From Nannochloropsis salina CCMP1776 (taxonomy: Eukaryota; Sar; Eustigmatophyceae; Eustigmatales; Monodopsidaceae), in assembly GCA_004565275.1 (NCBI GenBank), contig SDOX01000011.1:395881-459880 (forward strand): DNA of 64,000 nt, read 5' to 3'. Below the pieces are notes generated by a model that saw only the letters and a list, made by a program, of their open reading frames with translations, did not search any database and was not told the origin of the DNA. How positions within the stretch are numbered: the first letter of the stretch is position 1; each line of letters starts with the position of its first letter. Of this stretch, positions 32,697 through 42,106 are shown one piece after another. Made by a program: the position numbers and the translations under genes.

Positions 32697-35600
32697 TCAA
32701 GATACATTTAATTGCAGTCCACCCCATTTTAAATTACTCATCGCCCTTGCCGGTCTCTTGAATGGCTCCTTTTGGCAATATTCGTATCGGAGCTCCCGCT
32801 CAGACAAACGGGTCTCCACCACCTTCAATATGGCGCCATAGGCAGGAAACCAAGATTGATGCCCCTGTTGCATCACCCACCTACGAAAGCTGCGCATCAG
32901 AGTCCATGCATCGCTGTCGCGATCGTCATCGAGCAGCTCGAGGAGGTAGACAGACAGCAATTGCATGTGAGCCGTTGCGGGGGGACTGGCAGCACCTTCC
33001 TCAACGGTCCCGACCCGCCCTAGCCAATCGATCAAGGCACGCCTAACATCGTGGATGTCTTCACATACAAAAAGACGTGGACGACCATAGACCTCAGGAG
33101 ACTCGGTTGGCGGGACGCTGCGGTCATTCTCTTCGTCCTCAACTTCGAACACCGTCCTCGGATGCCTGCCTGAGGTCGGGCATGGGTGTCCCCTTGTGGG
33201 GACACGCGGGGAACGAGATGAAGATGACAGAAAGGAATCATTGCTGTCCTCCTCCTTCGAACCCAAGCCAACATTCGTGCGTTTATGCCGATCGAGTTCT
33301 GCCAGGGTTTCGGTGCGGAGAGACACGGGAAGCTGGGCCAGAAACGCCGCGTCCTGGACAGACAAACCCCTGAGTTGTAGCCCGTTGCTGTCATAGGCTG
33401 GAATTTTCATCTGTCTCATGGCGCGACGATCGCGCTGGGATGGGCTGTGGGTAGCACGACTCAGCCCGGGAGCATTCGAAGCCTTTCCTTTTGCCCTCTC
33501 GCCGCGGGCATCATGGTTTGTGCTGCCTCCTGCTGTGTCCAGATGAACGCCATTCCTACGGCACATGTTGAAAGATTTACGGCGCACAGCCGCGCGTACC
33601 TCGTCTTGTAACTCCCGAGGCAATGCCTGAAAGGTGGTCTCATCGATCTGACTCATGCTGACGTCCCAGTGCTGGAGAGAGGAATCAGCATCGTCTTGAC
33701 GCTTCTCCTCGCCTTCGCTTTGACGACGTTCACCATGCTGCTGTTCAATAGGTTTTGACTGTTGCCGTTCTTTTTGTTGCCGCAAATGTTGTTCCAGCTC
33801 CAGACGCATCGGAGATGGCAACTCTGGTAAGACTGAGAGATCGATTTGAGAGGGCGGTGGTAAATCGTACTCTTGCACAAGGGTGGACAGGCCATCGCCT
33901 TCCAGCTCCTCACAGCCTGGCGCGAAGATTCGCCCCGGACAAGGTCCCTTTTCTTCGATTCGCCATGCATCGTGGCCCCCATGTTCAGCCTCCTCCTCTC
34001 CACCGACCACGACCAAGTCATGTGGCTCTTTACTTTGCCCTTGTTTGCTTGCGCTCACCGCGCAGCCGTCTTCTTCGAAACCACGGGAGCCTACGCCACT
34101 GAGATCATCCGTCTTCTGAAGCCAGGCCTGCATACTTCCAGCACCCTTCTTGTCAGGTACGCCGGCTTGCCCGTCCACCAACAGATTCGAAAGCTGGATG
34201 CCCAATCCTCGGATCAAGTCGGGCGGTACTTGAAGCTGGGCCAGAAGCCTAAGAGAGACCGCGGCAATGTCCGCAGGCCCGTTTGTGGGCCGGGCCAACG
34301 CCACCGATCGGCTCAAATTATCGCAGCGACCACAGCCCAGGAGCTTTTCCGGTTCGTTGGGACCGTACTGGCTCCGCTTGATCTTGAAGGTGAGGTGTCG
34401 GGCCTGTACTTTCGCCTGGGCCAAGCGCTGCGCGACCTCGACCGCCAGCCTGTCCACGAACACCTCAACCTGCTCCCCCTGCGAGAACCGCACTCCCCAG
34501 TTCACCTCTGCTCCCACAGACTTCCGCGTGGTTTGCGGTACCACCGGCCGATCGTCCTGCCCCCTGCAGGCCCTGTACAGCATGCTCCCCGTCTTGGCCC
34601 CCAACCAGGATTGCAACTGCGGGAGGCGCACCTCCCACAACTGACCGCACGTCCGCAGACCTCTACGCTCAAGCTTGGCGTCCAATTCCCAGCCCACCCC
34701 CGGAATCTCGCGGACTGGGAGGTTCTCCAGGTACACCATCGACTCCTCCGCGCCGAGCATGACGTGGTGCCCGTTGGGCTTGGCGTGTTTGGTGGCCAGC
34801 CGCGCCAGGAGCATGTTCCTGCCCACGCCCGCGCTGGCAGGACAGCGCGTCGCCTCCATCAAGCGCCTCCGCACCCGGCGAGCCGCCGCCTCCGGGTCCG
34901 TCCCTGCTGCCAGTTCCAAGTAGGCCTCGTCGCAGGACACGGGCTGCACGACCTCCGCCTCTTCGAAGAAGATCTGGTACATCGCCCGGGAGACCCGTTC
35001 GTAGACCTCGAAGTCATAGTGCAGCACCTTTAGCCCGGGACAGAGCCGCTGGGCCTCGCCGACGAACATTCCTGCCCGCACGCCAGTAGCCCTGGCCGGG
35101 TAGTTGCACGAGGAGATCTCGCTGCTGCTGTGTCGCTCCTGCCCCTCCCCATGAGCAACGGCCACAGGTTTTCCCGCCAATTCCGGCCGGTCCCGAACGA
35201 GGGCACTCACAAAGTAGCAGTCCATATCTACGTGCATAATCAGCCGCCGCTGGCTGTGGCGCATATCAGATTCCCCGGCCTCGGACGACTGGACAGCCCT
35301 GGCCGCTCGGCGAGCCCGGGCATGCTCGGCCGCCAAGTCCTGCATGCGGGCCCGAAAACTGCCGATGAAATGTAAGCGAGAGGACTTGAAATATTTCTTT
35401 ATAAAATCGGGATCCTCTTTCGTCGAAAGCAGCCCGCCCGTGCCACTGCCCGCGGCGTTCTGGCCCCCACCCGCCCTGCGCCCCGTCGGTCTGCTTCGAG
35501 AGGAGGGAGTCGTGGATGGAGACGGCAAGGGCGATGATAGGGGGCTCCACGAGGCCTTGCCGCCGCCGGGGAGAGTGTGGTACGGTGGTGTCATCCTTTC

Positions 35601-36377
35601 TTCACGGTGCGGCAGGGCGGCGGACGGCCCGGGAGAGAAGGAGGGGCTAGGAGAGCGCGGGGGGGTCTGACTCGTCTCCTCCACCGCCGTGGCCGCTGGC
35701 GACACAGGCCCAAGGACAGTCGCGCACTCCAATTCTTGGTGTGCTTCACTGGCATTCCAATCTGCGTCGTCGTTGGACACGGGGGCATCCGCAGGGACGG
35801 CGAAAGCAGTGCCTTCTGTGGCCAAGGCAGTCGTGAGGTCGAGGGCAGGGCCGTGAAGCGCACTGGCGGCTCGACGAGCACCTTCATCTCCGCATCTTCC
35901 AGGCATGAATGCCTGAATACCTTGTCCGTGGTGGTTTTTCACGCCATCGACAAGAAAGTCTGCGGGGGGGAGCCGGCGACCCTGTTCGATTGACGCCAAG
36001 ATGTAGTCCGGATGAATAACCGGTAGCTGCTGATGTGCGCCCCGAGCCAGCTTCTGGGCGCGACGCTGCTTCAGTTTCGCATGTGGAAGATTTGTACAAA
36101 GGATGTGTGTGACATTGGAGGTTTCGTAGGCAGCAACGTGTCCTCCGTGCTCGTGCACTACAGCCCGCAGCTCCTCGACAGGCACGGGAGTGAAGCCATT
36201 GATGAAAAATACCATGCCCTCAAAGATGCGACTGATAGGAACATCCTCCTCTCCGCTTCTTTCATTGAGTTGGGCATGGAGACGTTGTATTTTGTGTTGC
36301 ATGTAGACACCAAAGTCACCCCCATGGGGCTCCCCAACAGGGGGGGGGGGCAGGGGGCGCTTCTTGGCTGAAGACAT
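32697..36377 (-). CDS. REV1: DNA repair protein REV1 (Y-family translesion polymerase)
   Basis: Single exon, about 1226 residues. REV1 is a dCMP transferase and the scaffold that recruits other translesion polymerases. Domains in order: BRCT (about 48-145, GMVFFINGFTPVPVEELRAV, HILCTNLP); polymerase catalytic core with metal ligands in HVDMDCYFVS (near 381) and SCDEAYLEL (near 481); helix-hairpin region GVGRNMLLARLATKHAKPNG; little finger about 640-760; two ubiquitin-binding motifs (IDETTFQALPRELQDEV near 910 and QDAAFLAQLPVSLRTETL near 1012); and a C-terminal domain (about 1110-1215) that in other species binds Rev7 and inserter polymerases. All parts of the animal/fungal layout are present. 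A G12 run at 36339-36350 lies in the N-terminal proline codons (RPLPPPPVGEP) and is a site prone to slippage. The 3' end is 195 bases from the end of DHX29. Confidence 0.95.
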   Translation of the reverse strand: MSSAKKRPLPPPPVGEPHGGDFGVYMQHKIQRLHAQLNERSGEEDVPISRIFEGMVFFINGFTPVPVEELRAVVHEHGGHVAAYETSNVTHILCTNLPHAKLKQRRAQKLARGAHQQLPVIHPDYILASIEQGRRLPPADFLVDGVKNHHGQGIQAFMPGRCGDEGARRAASALHGPALDLTTALATEGTAFAVPADAPVSNDDADWNASEAHQELECATVLGPVSPAATAVEETSQTPPRSPSPSFSPGPSAALPHREERMTPPYHTLPGGGKASWSPLSSPLPSPSTTPSSRSRPTGRRAGGGQNAAGSGTGGLLSTKEDPDFIKKYFKSSRLHFIGSFRARMQDLAAEHARARRAARAVQSSEAGESDMRHSQRRLIMHVDMDCYFVSALVRDRPELAGKPVAVAHGEGQERHSSSEISSCNYPARATGVRAGMFVGEAQRLCPGLKVLHYDFEVYERVSRAMYQIFFEEAEVVQPVSCDEAYLELAAGTDPEAAARRVRRRLMEATRCPASAGVGRNMLLARLATKHAKPNGHHVMLGAEESMVYLENLPVREIPGVGWELDAKLERRGLRTCGQLWEVRLPQLQSWLGAKTGSMLYRACRGQDDRPVVPQTTRKSVGAEVNWGVRFSQGEQVEVFVDRLAVEVAQRLAQAKVQARHLTFKIKRSQYGPNEPEKLLGCGRCDNLSRSVALARPTNGPADIAAVSLRLLAQLQVPPDLIRGLGIQLSNLLVDGQAGVPDKKGAGSMQAWLQKTDDLSGVGSRGFEEDGCAVSASKQGQSKEPHDLVVVGGEEEAEHGGHDAWRIEEKGPCPGRIFAPGCEELEGDGLSTLVQEYDLPPPSQIDLSVLPELPSPMRLELEQHLRQQKERQQSKPIEQQHGERRQSEGEEKRQDDADSSLQHWDVSMSQIDETTFQALPRELQDEVRAAVRRKSFNMCRRNGVHLDTAGGSTNHDARGERAKGKASNAPGLSRATHSPSQRDRRAMRQMKIPAYDSNGLQLRGLSVQDAAFLAQLPVSLRTETLAELDRHKRTNVGLGSKEEDSNDSFLSSSSRSPRVPTRGHPCPTSGRHPRTVFEVEDEENDRSVPPTESPEVYGRPRLFVCEDIHDVRRALIDWLGRVGTVEEGAASPPATAHMQLLSVYLLELLDDDRDSDAWTLMRSFRRWVMQQGHQSWFPAYGAILKVVETRLSERELRYEYCQKEPFKRPARAMSNLKWGGLQLNVS

Positions 36378-36758
36378 CTAATCATGACGTGTGTTGAAAG
36401 AGGATGACGACGATGCACGCAACGCTTGCTAGGCAGTTTGAGTCATAGGCGTGCCCATGGTCCCTGTACTTGCGCGGGTGTCCGGTGAGTGAAACATTTA
36501 GTGCCCCTACGAGCGTGCTGCTACCAGGGGAGTGACGCCATCGTCTCCGCGATCTGCCGGGGGTGGAAAACGCGAGGAAGCGCCGTGGCGGTTCTCGCAC
36601 CCTGCGGGTCCGATTTTGGGAGGTAGGGAGCCTAACAACGGGAACCAGGCGGTGATGTACACTCACCATTTCTCCCTGTGTGTGGATGCACATCCGCAGG
36701 TTGGAGGAGTAGCAAGGGCGGGGCGTTGGGCCCAAGACCCACAGGTCAAACGGCCACG
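36378..36758. promoter_or_regulatory. divergent promoter region, REV1 / B56-like gene
   Basis: The starts face away from each other across about 380 bases. The B56-like frame is open from 36678, so part of this may be coding or intron end (tccgcag at 36693-36699 looks like a splice acceptor). No canonical promoter element was identified. Confidence 0.4.
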
Positions 36759-39749
36759 ATGACGGAGGCAAGAGCAAATTTCATTTTTCCGCCGCCGCAC
36801 GGAGAGGATGACAAAGCAGTGGACGACCATGTTGGGAAAGAGGAAGGATGTGACAATCCTGTGCTTGAGCAAAGGTGCACTGAGGCGGGTGTTGGCTTGG
36901 CCAGTATTGGAGTGCCTCCACGACGCGTGGGCAATCCTAGTGGGCGCGATTTGAAGAGGATGAAGATCGTTTCACCACCAGGGGGGGCAGATGCCGCCAC
37001 AGCATCGGACTCTATCGCAGCCACCTCAACCTCAATGACGTGGACAGCCATGGCAATCGCAGCGACAGCGGCGGGGACTGCGGACGGGATATCGGTCGGT
37101 CAAGAGGAAGACACGGAGGAGCTTCTGCCGCAGGAGGAGGAAATGAGTGACTTGGAGGACCCTGCTTCCACCAATCTGCATCGCTTGGCCTCTGTCCTGC
37201 TCAACCAACACCTGCAGTCCCCGTCGAGGAGCACTTCGCCGGTGAGAGGCGGCAGTCCGTTGTCTTCGCCTCCCCTGCTGCTTTCGCCGTCGGAAATCGA
37301 CCATGCGCGTCTCCTCTTTTCGGCCGGCGATACAGGGGCGGACGTGGACGAGGACCACGAGAAGGATGAAAAGGAGCGAGAGGATAATGTCGGCGGCGAG
37401 AAAGGCGGACAAGATGCGGGAATTGGGTCGAAAGGACTTGAGCTGGTGGTGCGCTTGTTGAGGCTCGGCGGACCCCAGGCCTCCCGACCGCCCCCTGCCC
37501 TCAGCCCCAGCCCCTCTTTCCCCCCCCCAAAGAACTCCGCGCATCAAGATTCACTTTCTTTGATGATGCCCTCGCCCGATGACAGCAGCGGTGGGAGTGG
37601 TCTCTCTCCGATCCCGCGCGTGTCGGTTGAAGGTCCCGAAGATGCTTTCCGTCCAGGGAGGTCTCCATGTGGCCCTGGCACGGGCAACACCCTGCCGGAA
37701 AGTCAGCACTTGTTGCTGCGCGACGGGGAGCGGGCGCAAAGGGCTCCAGGCCGAGATTTGCAGGAGGATGAAGGGGAGGAGGAGGGGGAGGCGATGGAGG
37801 AAGAGGACTTGGAGGAGGGGGAGGGGGAGGAAGCCGCCATGACCAAAATGCCGCTGCCTTTTGCCCCGAGCGTGGCCGGCCTGTTGGTTGCACAGCAACA
37901 CCTGCAGTCGCACCATCACCATCGCATCGGGAACATTCGGACCATCAACAGTGCCCACAGTCGCAATTTCCCCTCCGAGTCGAGCGTGCAGGGGCTCCCC
38001 CTCCCGACCAGTCACCACAACGGGCGGAAGCACAAGAGCAAACCGCCCCTTCCGCCCGTGCCGCGGGCACCCATGGAGTTGCTTTGGGGGGGGCCTGGGG
38101 CCGATGCCATGGACCCCGCCGGTCTGGCCCCCTTGGGAGCGAGCGTGCCCCCCCCTCCCGCCCGGTCCGCCAAGGTCCGCAGCCGCGGGCCGCCCAACGA
38201 GCTGGCGGACGTGACGGCGGTGGCTCGCCTGGTCGCGGCGCTCCGGTATGAGGACCCCAAGCAAGCCAGCCCCCGCATGTCCACGCTGGTGGCGGCGTTC
38301 CGATCTTCTCCGGACTTCCGTCTGCCCATGATCCAAGCCATCACCCAGGCCAGCCACGACCGGATCGTGGAGCTAGGGGCGGTGTCGCGGGAGTTGATGG
38401 CGATGGAGAAGGACTTGAAAGGCGCCATGCACAGGGACCACGGGGTGGGTCTGGCCGAGCTCCTGACCAACCTGGTGGTCTGCATCCGGGAGGAAATGGG
38501 CTTGCGGTCGCCGGAGCTGCTGACGGACGAGGAGGAGGAGGAGGAGGGGGCGGGACTGGGGTCTAGAGGGATGGAGGCGGGGGGCACAGGCGAGGAGGAC
38601 CAAGCCGGGCCGGCAAAGGCGGTGGAGGGAAACGTGGACGAGGTGGATCCAGAGATCCTGGCGGCAACGGCCTGGAAGGCGTGTCAGGAGGGACCAGACA
38701 AGGCGCAGGAGGAGGGGGGAGGCATCGCGGGAGGCGAGTTCCCGGAGTGTGGACCGGAAGAATCCTCTATGCCGTTGGTCGGCCTTGGGCAAGGTGCGAA
38801 GGCCGCTGGGAGGGACGGTAGTGAGGACCGTGGGGAGCAGTGGCGGGGCCTGGAGGCGGGAGTGGGCCCGGTTCGCGCACAGCGCGGGACTCTTCCCTCC
38901 GGATTTTCCGCTTCTGCCCTCCCGTGCCCCACTGAAGCCCAGCTTGAGGTGCCATTTTATGGAGAGGGAGATGCGGGAGAAGCCGGGCGGTGTAACGTTT
39001 TCCCTGGCGCCCTTCGCCCCGGTCCACAAGGGCCCGCGAGGAGGAAGCCTCTGGACTCAAGCTCGCTGGGAGCCACCGAGAGCGCTCTCTCCCCGGCCAT
39101 CCGGTGGGAACACGGGGTACTCCTTCTTCAAGAGAGCCTGATGGCCTTGGGCATGTTCCTCCGAGCGCACTCGCGCCGGCGGGGCTCTTCGGCCAACGCC
39201 CTCGACAAGGCCGAAATGGAACACATCCGCGATGCTGTCACGGAGATGATCGCGGCGTATCCCCCGACGGCCCTGCGCATTGTCCACTTGATATTACGGG
39301 CTTGGCCGTGTGGTCATAGCGCACGGGAGATGGGTTTCCTGCAACTCTTAGGCGTCGTCCTGACAGTCGCCCCTCCGCTCTTCCGACTGGACCGACGCAC
39401 CAATGTCCTCCGTCGGGCTGTCGCCCGCCTTGCCCGCTGCCTGGAGAGCTCCCATGCGGGCGTTGCGGAAGAAGCTTTGGTCGTGTGCAGCCAGCCGAGG
39501 GTGATTTCCTCCTTCTCTGGAGCCGGGGCGCTGGGTGAGGACGGGGGCGCCCCGGGAGGCTTACAGGGCAGGGTCCATGAGGCCTTGGTCAGAAGCAGTG
39601 AGGGTCACTGGAGTGCAGAAGTCCGACAAGAAGCTCGACGGCTGCGAGATCTGTTGGCCGTCATGAAGACAGGGTCGGATGCGGAAGACAGCTTGGAGGG
39701 GATCGGCAGGGATCCCGATCGCCTTCGGGATGACGGGTCGGTAGTGTAA
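36759..39749 (+). CDS. long low-complexity protein with a divergent PP2A B56-like HEAT region
   Basis: About 996 residues from ATG 36759 (MTEARANF); the frame is open from 36678. The first 480 residues are acidic, Ser/Pro-rich and presumably disordered. Helical repeats begin at about 480-585 (VTAVARLVAALRYEDPKQAS). After another linker the last 200 residues match the B56 (PP2A B') fold: LILRAWPCGHSAREMGFLQL, then LARCLESSHAGVAEEALVV, then ALVRSSEGHWSAEVRQEA. These line up with the LLKFWPKTHS-KEVMFL, KCVSSxHFQVAERAL and KISKEHWN segments of human PPP2R5 proteins. The N-terminal half of the B56 fold is hardly recognisable. It may be a PP2A targeting subunit that has lost or changed its catalytic-subunit contacts. 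The family is inferred from three aligned blocks. Gene and frame are secure. Confidence 0.7.
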   Translation: MTEARANFIFPPPHGEDDKAVDDHVGKEEGCDNPVLEQRCTEAGVGLASIGVPPRRVGNPSGRDLKRMKIVSPPGGADAATASDSIAATSTSMTWTAMAIAATAAGTADGISVGQEEDTEELLPQEEEMSDLEDPASTNLHRLASVLLNQHLQSPSRSTSPVRGGSPLSSPPLLLSPSEIDHARLLFSAGDTGADVDEDHEKDEKEREDNVGGEKGGQDAGIGSKGLELVVRLLRLGGPQASRPPPALSPSPSFPPPKNSAHQDSLSLMMPSPDDSSGGSGLSPIPRVSVEGPEDAFRPGRSPCGPGTGNTLPESQHLLLRDGERAQRAPGRDLQEDEGEEEGEAMEEEDLEEGEGEEAAMTKMPLPFAPSVAGLLVAQQHLQSHHHHRIGNIRTINSAHSRNFPSESSVQGLPLPTSHHNGRKHKSKPPLPPVPRAPMELLWGGPGADAMDPAGLAPLGASVPPPPARSAKVRSRGPPNELADVTAVARLVAALRYEDPKQASPRMSTLVAAFRSSPDFRLPMIQAITQASHDRIVELGAVSRELMAMEKDLKGAMHRDHGVGLAELLTNLVVCIREEMGLRSPELLTDEEEEEEGAGLGSRGMEAGGTGEEDQAGPAKAVEGNVDEVDPEILAATAWKACQEGPDKAQEEGGGIAGGEFPECGPEESSMPLVGLGQGAKAAGRDGSEDRGEQWRGLEAGVGPVRAQRGTLPSGFSASALPCPTEAQLEVPFYGEGDAGEAGRCNVFPGALRPGPQGPARRKPLDSSSLGATESALSPAIRWEHGVLLLQESLMALGMFLRAHSRRRGSSANALDKAEMEHIRDAVTEMIAAYPPTALRIVHLILRAWPCGHSAREMGFLQLLGVVLTVAPPLFRLDRRTNVLRRAVARLARCLESSHAGVAEEALVVCSQPRVISSFSGAGALGEDGGAPGGLQGRVHEALVRSSEGHWSAEVRQEARRLRDLLAVMKTGSDAEDSLEGIGRDPDRLRDDGSVV

Positions 39750-39893
39750 CACCTGACCAGTGCAACGGAGTAAAGGAGACGAATAACAACTTTTGCACGA
39801 CGTTGTGTAGGGAGCTTCTGCGGTTTCTGCTTGAGGCAGCGCATAGACACCAACCAACTGTGGATTGCTGTCCATACTCGCTTGAGTGTAATG

Positions 39894-40000
39894 AAAAAAG
39901 GCGAGCATGACGAGCACGAAGAAGTGTGCATAGTCACTGAAGGTAAAAAAAGGCGAGCATGACGAGCACGAAGAAGTGTGCATAGTCACTGAAGGTAAAA
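39894..40000. repeat. 52-base direct tandem duplication
   Basis: The unit beginning GGCGAGCATGACGAGCACGA and ending CACTGAAGGTAAAA occurs twice with a 52-base period (GCGAGC at 39901 and at 39953). The copies look identical, including the A-run between them. It lies just past the end of the B56-like gene. Confidence 0.85.
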
Positions 40001-40106
40001 TTTTTAATGAAGGCATAAGCACGGTATGACGGGGAGCGAGACACAGGCCCGTCTTTGGCGGAAAGGGTGTGGCCTAAATCTCTTCACGGAAGAAAATCAC
40101 ATGGCT

Positions 40107-40134
40107 TGCACCCAATAATCTGCACCCAATAATC
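40107..40134. repeat. 14-base tandem duplication
   Basis: TGCACCCAATAATC occurs twice back to back, followed by TGCAG. It is noncoding and has no evident role. Confidence 0.8.
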
Positions 40135-40387
40135 TGCAGCCTCTTGAACCACTGGCGATGCAAAAGTAGCAGCGTACACTCAGGCATTTAAAGACTTCGA
40201 GCTTTGTGCATCCTGGCAATTCAATGTATGTGAGGACTCGACAGAAGTACCTCAAAGACATGCCGCGAAGAAATTACAAAAATGCACAGATCAACAGCGT
40301 TGGCGAGAAATCACATAATTCAGTCCCAACGGTATCTTGCAAACGTTCCATTTGCACCATGTTTCTTAATCCACGTGTGCTCTTCTT

Positions 40388-41636
40388 TCATCTCATGATC
40401 ATCCCAGCGGTGCAGTGCAGGGCGTTCAAACGTCTCACTAGCGACAGACAATCCTCCTTGAGCTGCCCGCCCTCCCTCTCTCCGGTCCCCCTTTCATTTT
40501 CCTCCTCGAAAACCCATTTGTAAGCTGTCATTTCCGATCGTAGATAACCCGCCTGAGACTCCAATTCGTCCAACTCCATGGCGATGCGCTTTTCCACTGC
40601 CCGCAACCTCATCAAGTCTTCCCTCTCCTTCCTCGATTCCTCAAGCCCTACTCCGGCTTTACCGCCCTCGCTGGGAACTTCTCGTCCCCCACCTTCCCGG
40701 TCCCTCTCATCACTCCACTCATTTCGATCTCCCGTGTCCATTGCCTGAACGTGCCTTCTACTTCCGATACGCCGGACGTCTTCCACCCGGGTCACTCTCC
40801 TCGGCATGTCAGCTACCTTCTGCCTGCGTAGCGCGTGAAAAAGAACGTGACTTTGAGCATCATGAGGCAAGTCTTTCCCTTACACTGCAAAATTGTGTTT
40901 CTCTGAGGAGAAAAACATGCCCAAAATGTAAGCTGGACTCCCCGATCCGTCAACCCTCCTATATCGCGTCCAATATTACGCACGCAACTTACCGCGGCGA
41001 ACACAGTTCCTCCCTCTTTTCCTCGTCAAAGAGCTGACGAACAGTAGAAGTAGCTTGTTGCCCCTCCTTTCCGAGCGCTGCATCTTGCAAATTGGCCCCC
41101 ATTCCCTGAGCGAGGTGTTCTTCTTCTTGCTTCCACAATTCCTTCATGAGCATATCCCGCTGCAGTCGCGATTCTTCGAATACCTGAAAGCGCTCTAAAT
41201 CCAAATACTGACGCACTTTTCCCCGCAGCATTTGCATCATTCTCCTGTCTTCATCCAACATTGCACGTGCTTTCCCCTCAAGCTCTCGCCGCACCAAGGC
41301 CCTCTCATAGAGGACCTTGCGCCTCCTCGCATTCTCTATCTGCTGCTGTTTTTGGTAGTGGCGCAGCTGAGCAGGGTCTGTCGAAGTCCTTATCTTATCT
41401 AATGCCAAATTATATGCGTACATTGCTGTTTCCGATTCGCGAACCTTCGTTACCAAGGTGTGTAGGCGTTTTTGATATTTCTGGGTCCAGGACTTGGCGC
41501 GAAGACTAGATTTGAGGTCTTTCCGCAACCGCATTACCTCCCTATTTAGAAAATCGACACGCTCCTGCAACACGGCTTTCAAAAACGAAAGGTTTTGAGC
41601 TTGTTTGCTGCTTTTATACTCGCCAATCTGCGACAT
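40388..41636 (-). CDS. coiled-coil protein of unknown function
   Basis: Not recognised. Two exons, 40993-41636 and 40388-40823. The intron of 169 nt has a gtaagt donor and a ctacgcag acceptor. The joined codon is CG-G (Arg), so ELCSPR runs into QKVADMPRR and both frames stay open. The product is about 359 residues, highly charged and helical throughout. Heptad-like stretches cover about 15-60 (FLKAVLQERVDFLNREVMRL) and 85-200 (RRKVLYERALVRRELEGKAR). Another helix near 285-345 comes after an acidic linker. No membrane segment, signal or domain was identified. A cytoskeletal or scaffold role would be a guess from the coiled coil alone. The start faces the S4-domain gene across 470 bases. Confidence 0.7.
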
Positions 41637-42106
41637 TGTCGTCGCAGCCGAGCCCCGTTGGACGAGGGCAAGTAGCGGCTCCTTCTCACCCTATCCACGT
41701 GTGGGTGGGAGGGGTGTATTGAGTAATAAATTTTCCCAAATACAATCACCGATCTGGTCCCTCAACCTCAAGCATTCATGGATAAAGGGATGCCAATGCG
41801 AAGACACCACAGCGTTCTCACCGCTGGTTGGAAACCCAGTTATGCCTGGGCCAGGCATGGCAACGGCTCTGACTGCGAGCGACTTGACGTTGACTTTGCC
41901 TTCGGCGGTCACCCCCCGGCATTGCCCTATCTTGCCAACAATCTGATTATGACTGCTTCCACTTCCGTAAATACACCACACACCGTAATAGTAGGCAGAG
42001 TACATCGTGAAACTGGTGATACAGCGGTCCACTTGCGGACCCCGAATACGGCTTGCGATTTCTTAATCTGCTTGCGGACAGGCGAATGGTCAGCAGGGGC
42101 ACCACC
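41637..42106. promoter_or_regulatory. divergent promoter region, coiled-coil / S4-domain genes
   Basis: 470 bases between opposed starts. Overlapping short frames on both strands here have no protein features. No defined element was recognised. Confidence 0.4.

Larger units (their letters stand above)
39750..40387. other. intergenic between convergent genes, with short tandem repeats
   Basis: Contains a 52-base tandem duplication and a 14-base tandem duplication (separate entries). No gene was seen. Confidence 0.5.

Noticed and set aside
33873-35033. 386-codon plus-strand open frame
   Set aside because: Antisense to the REV1 catalytic core and rich in His/Arg/Leu/Pro, without any protein motif.
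37551-38357. 268-codon minus-strand open frame
   Set aside because: Antisense to the low-complexity part of the B56-like gene. No motif, and the composition mirrors the sense strand.
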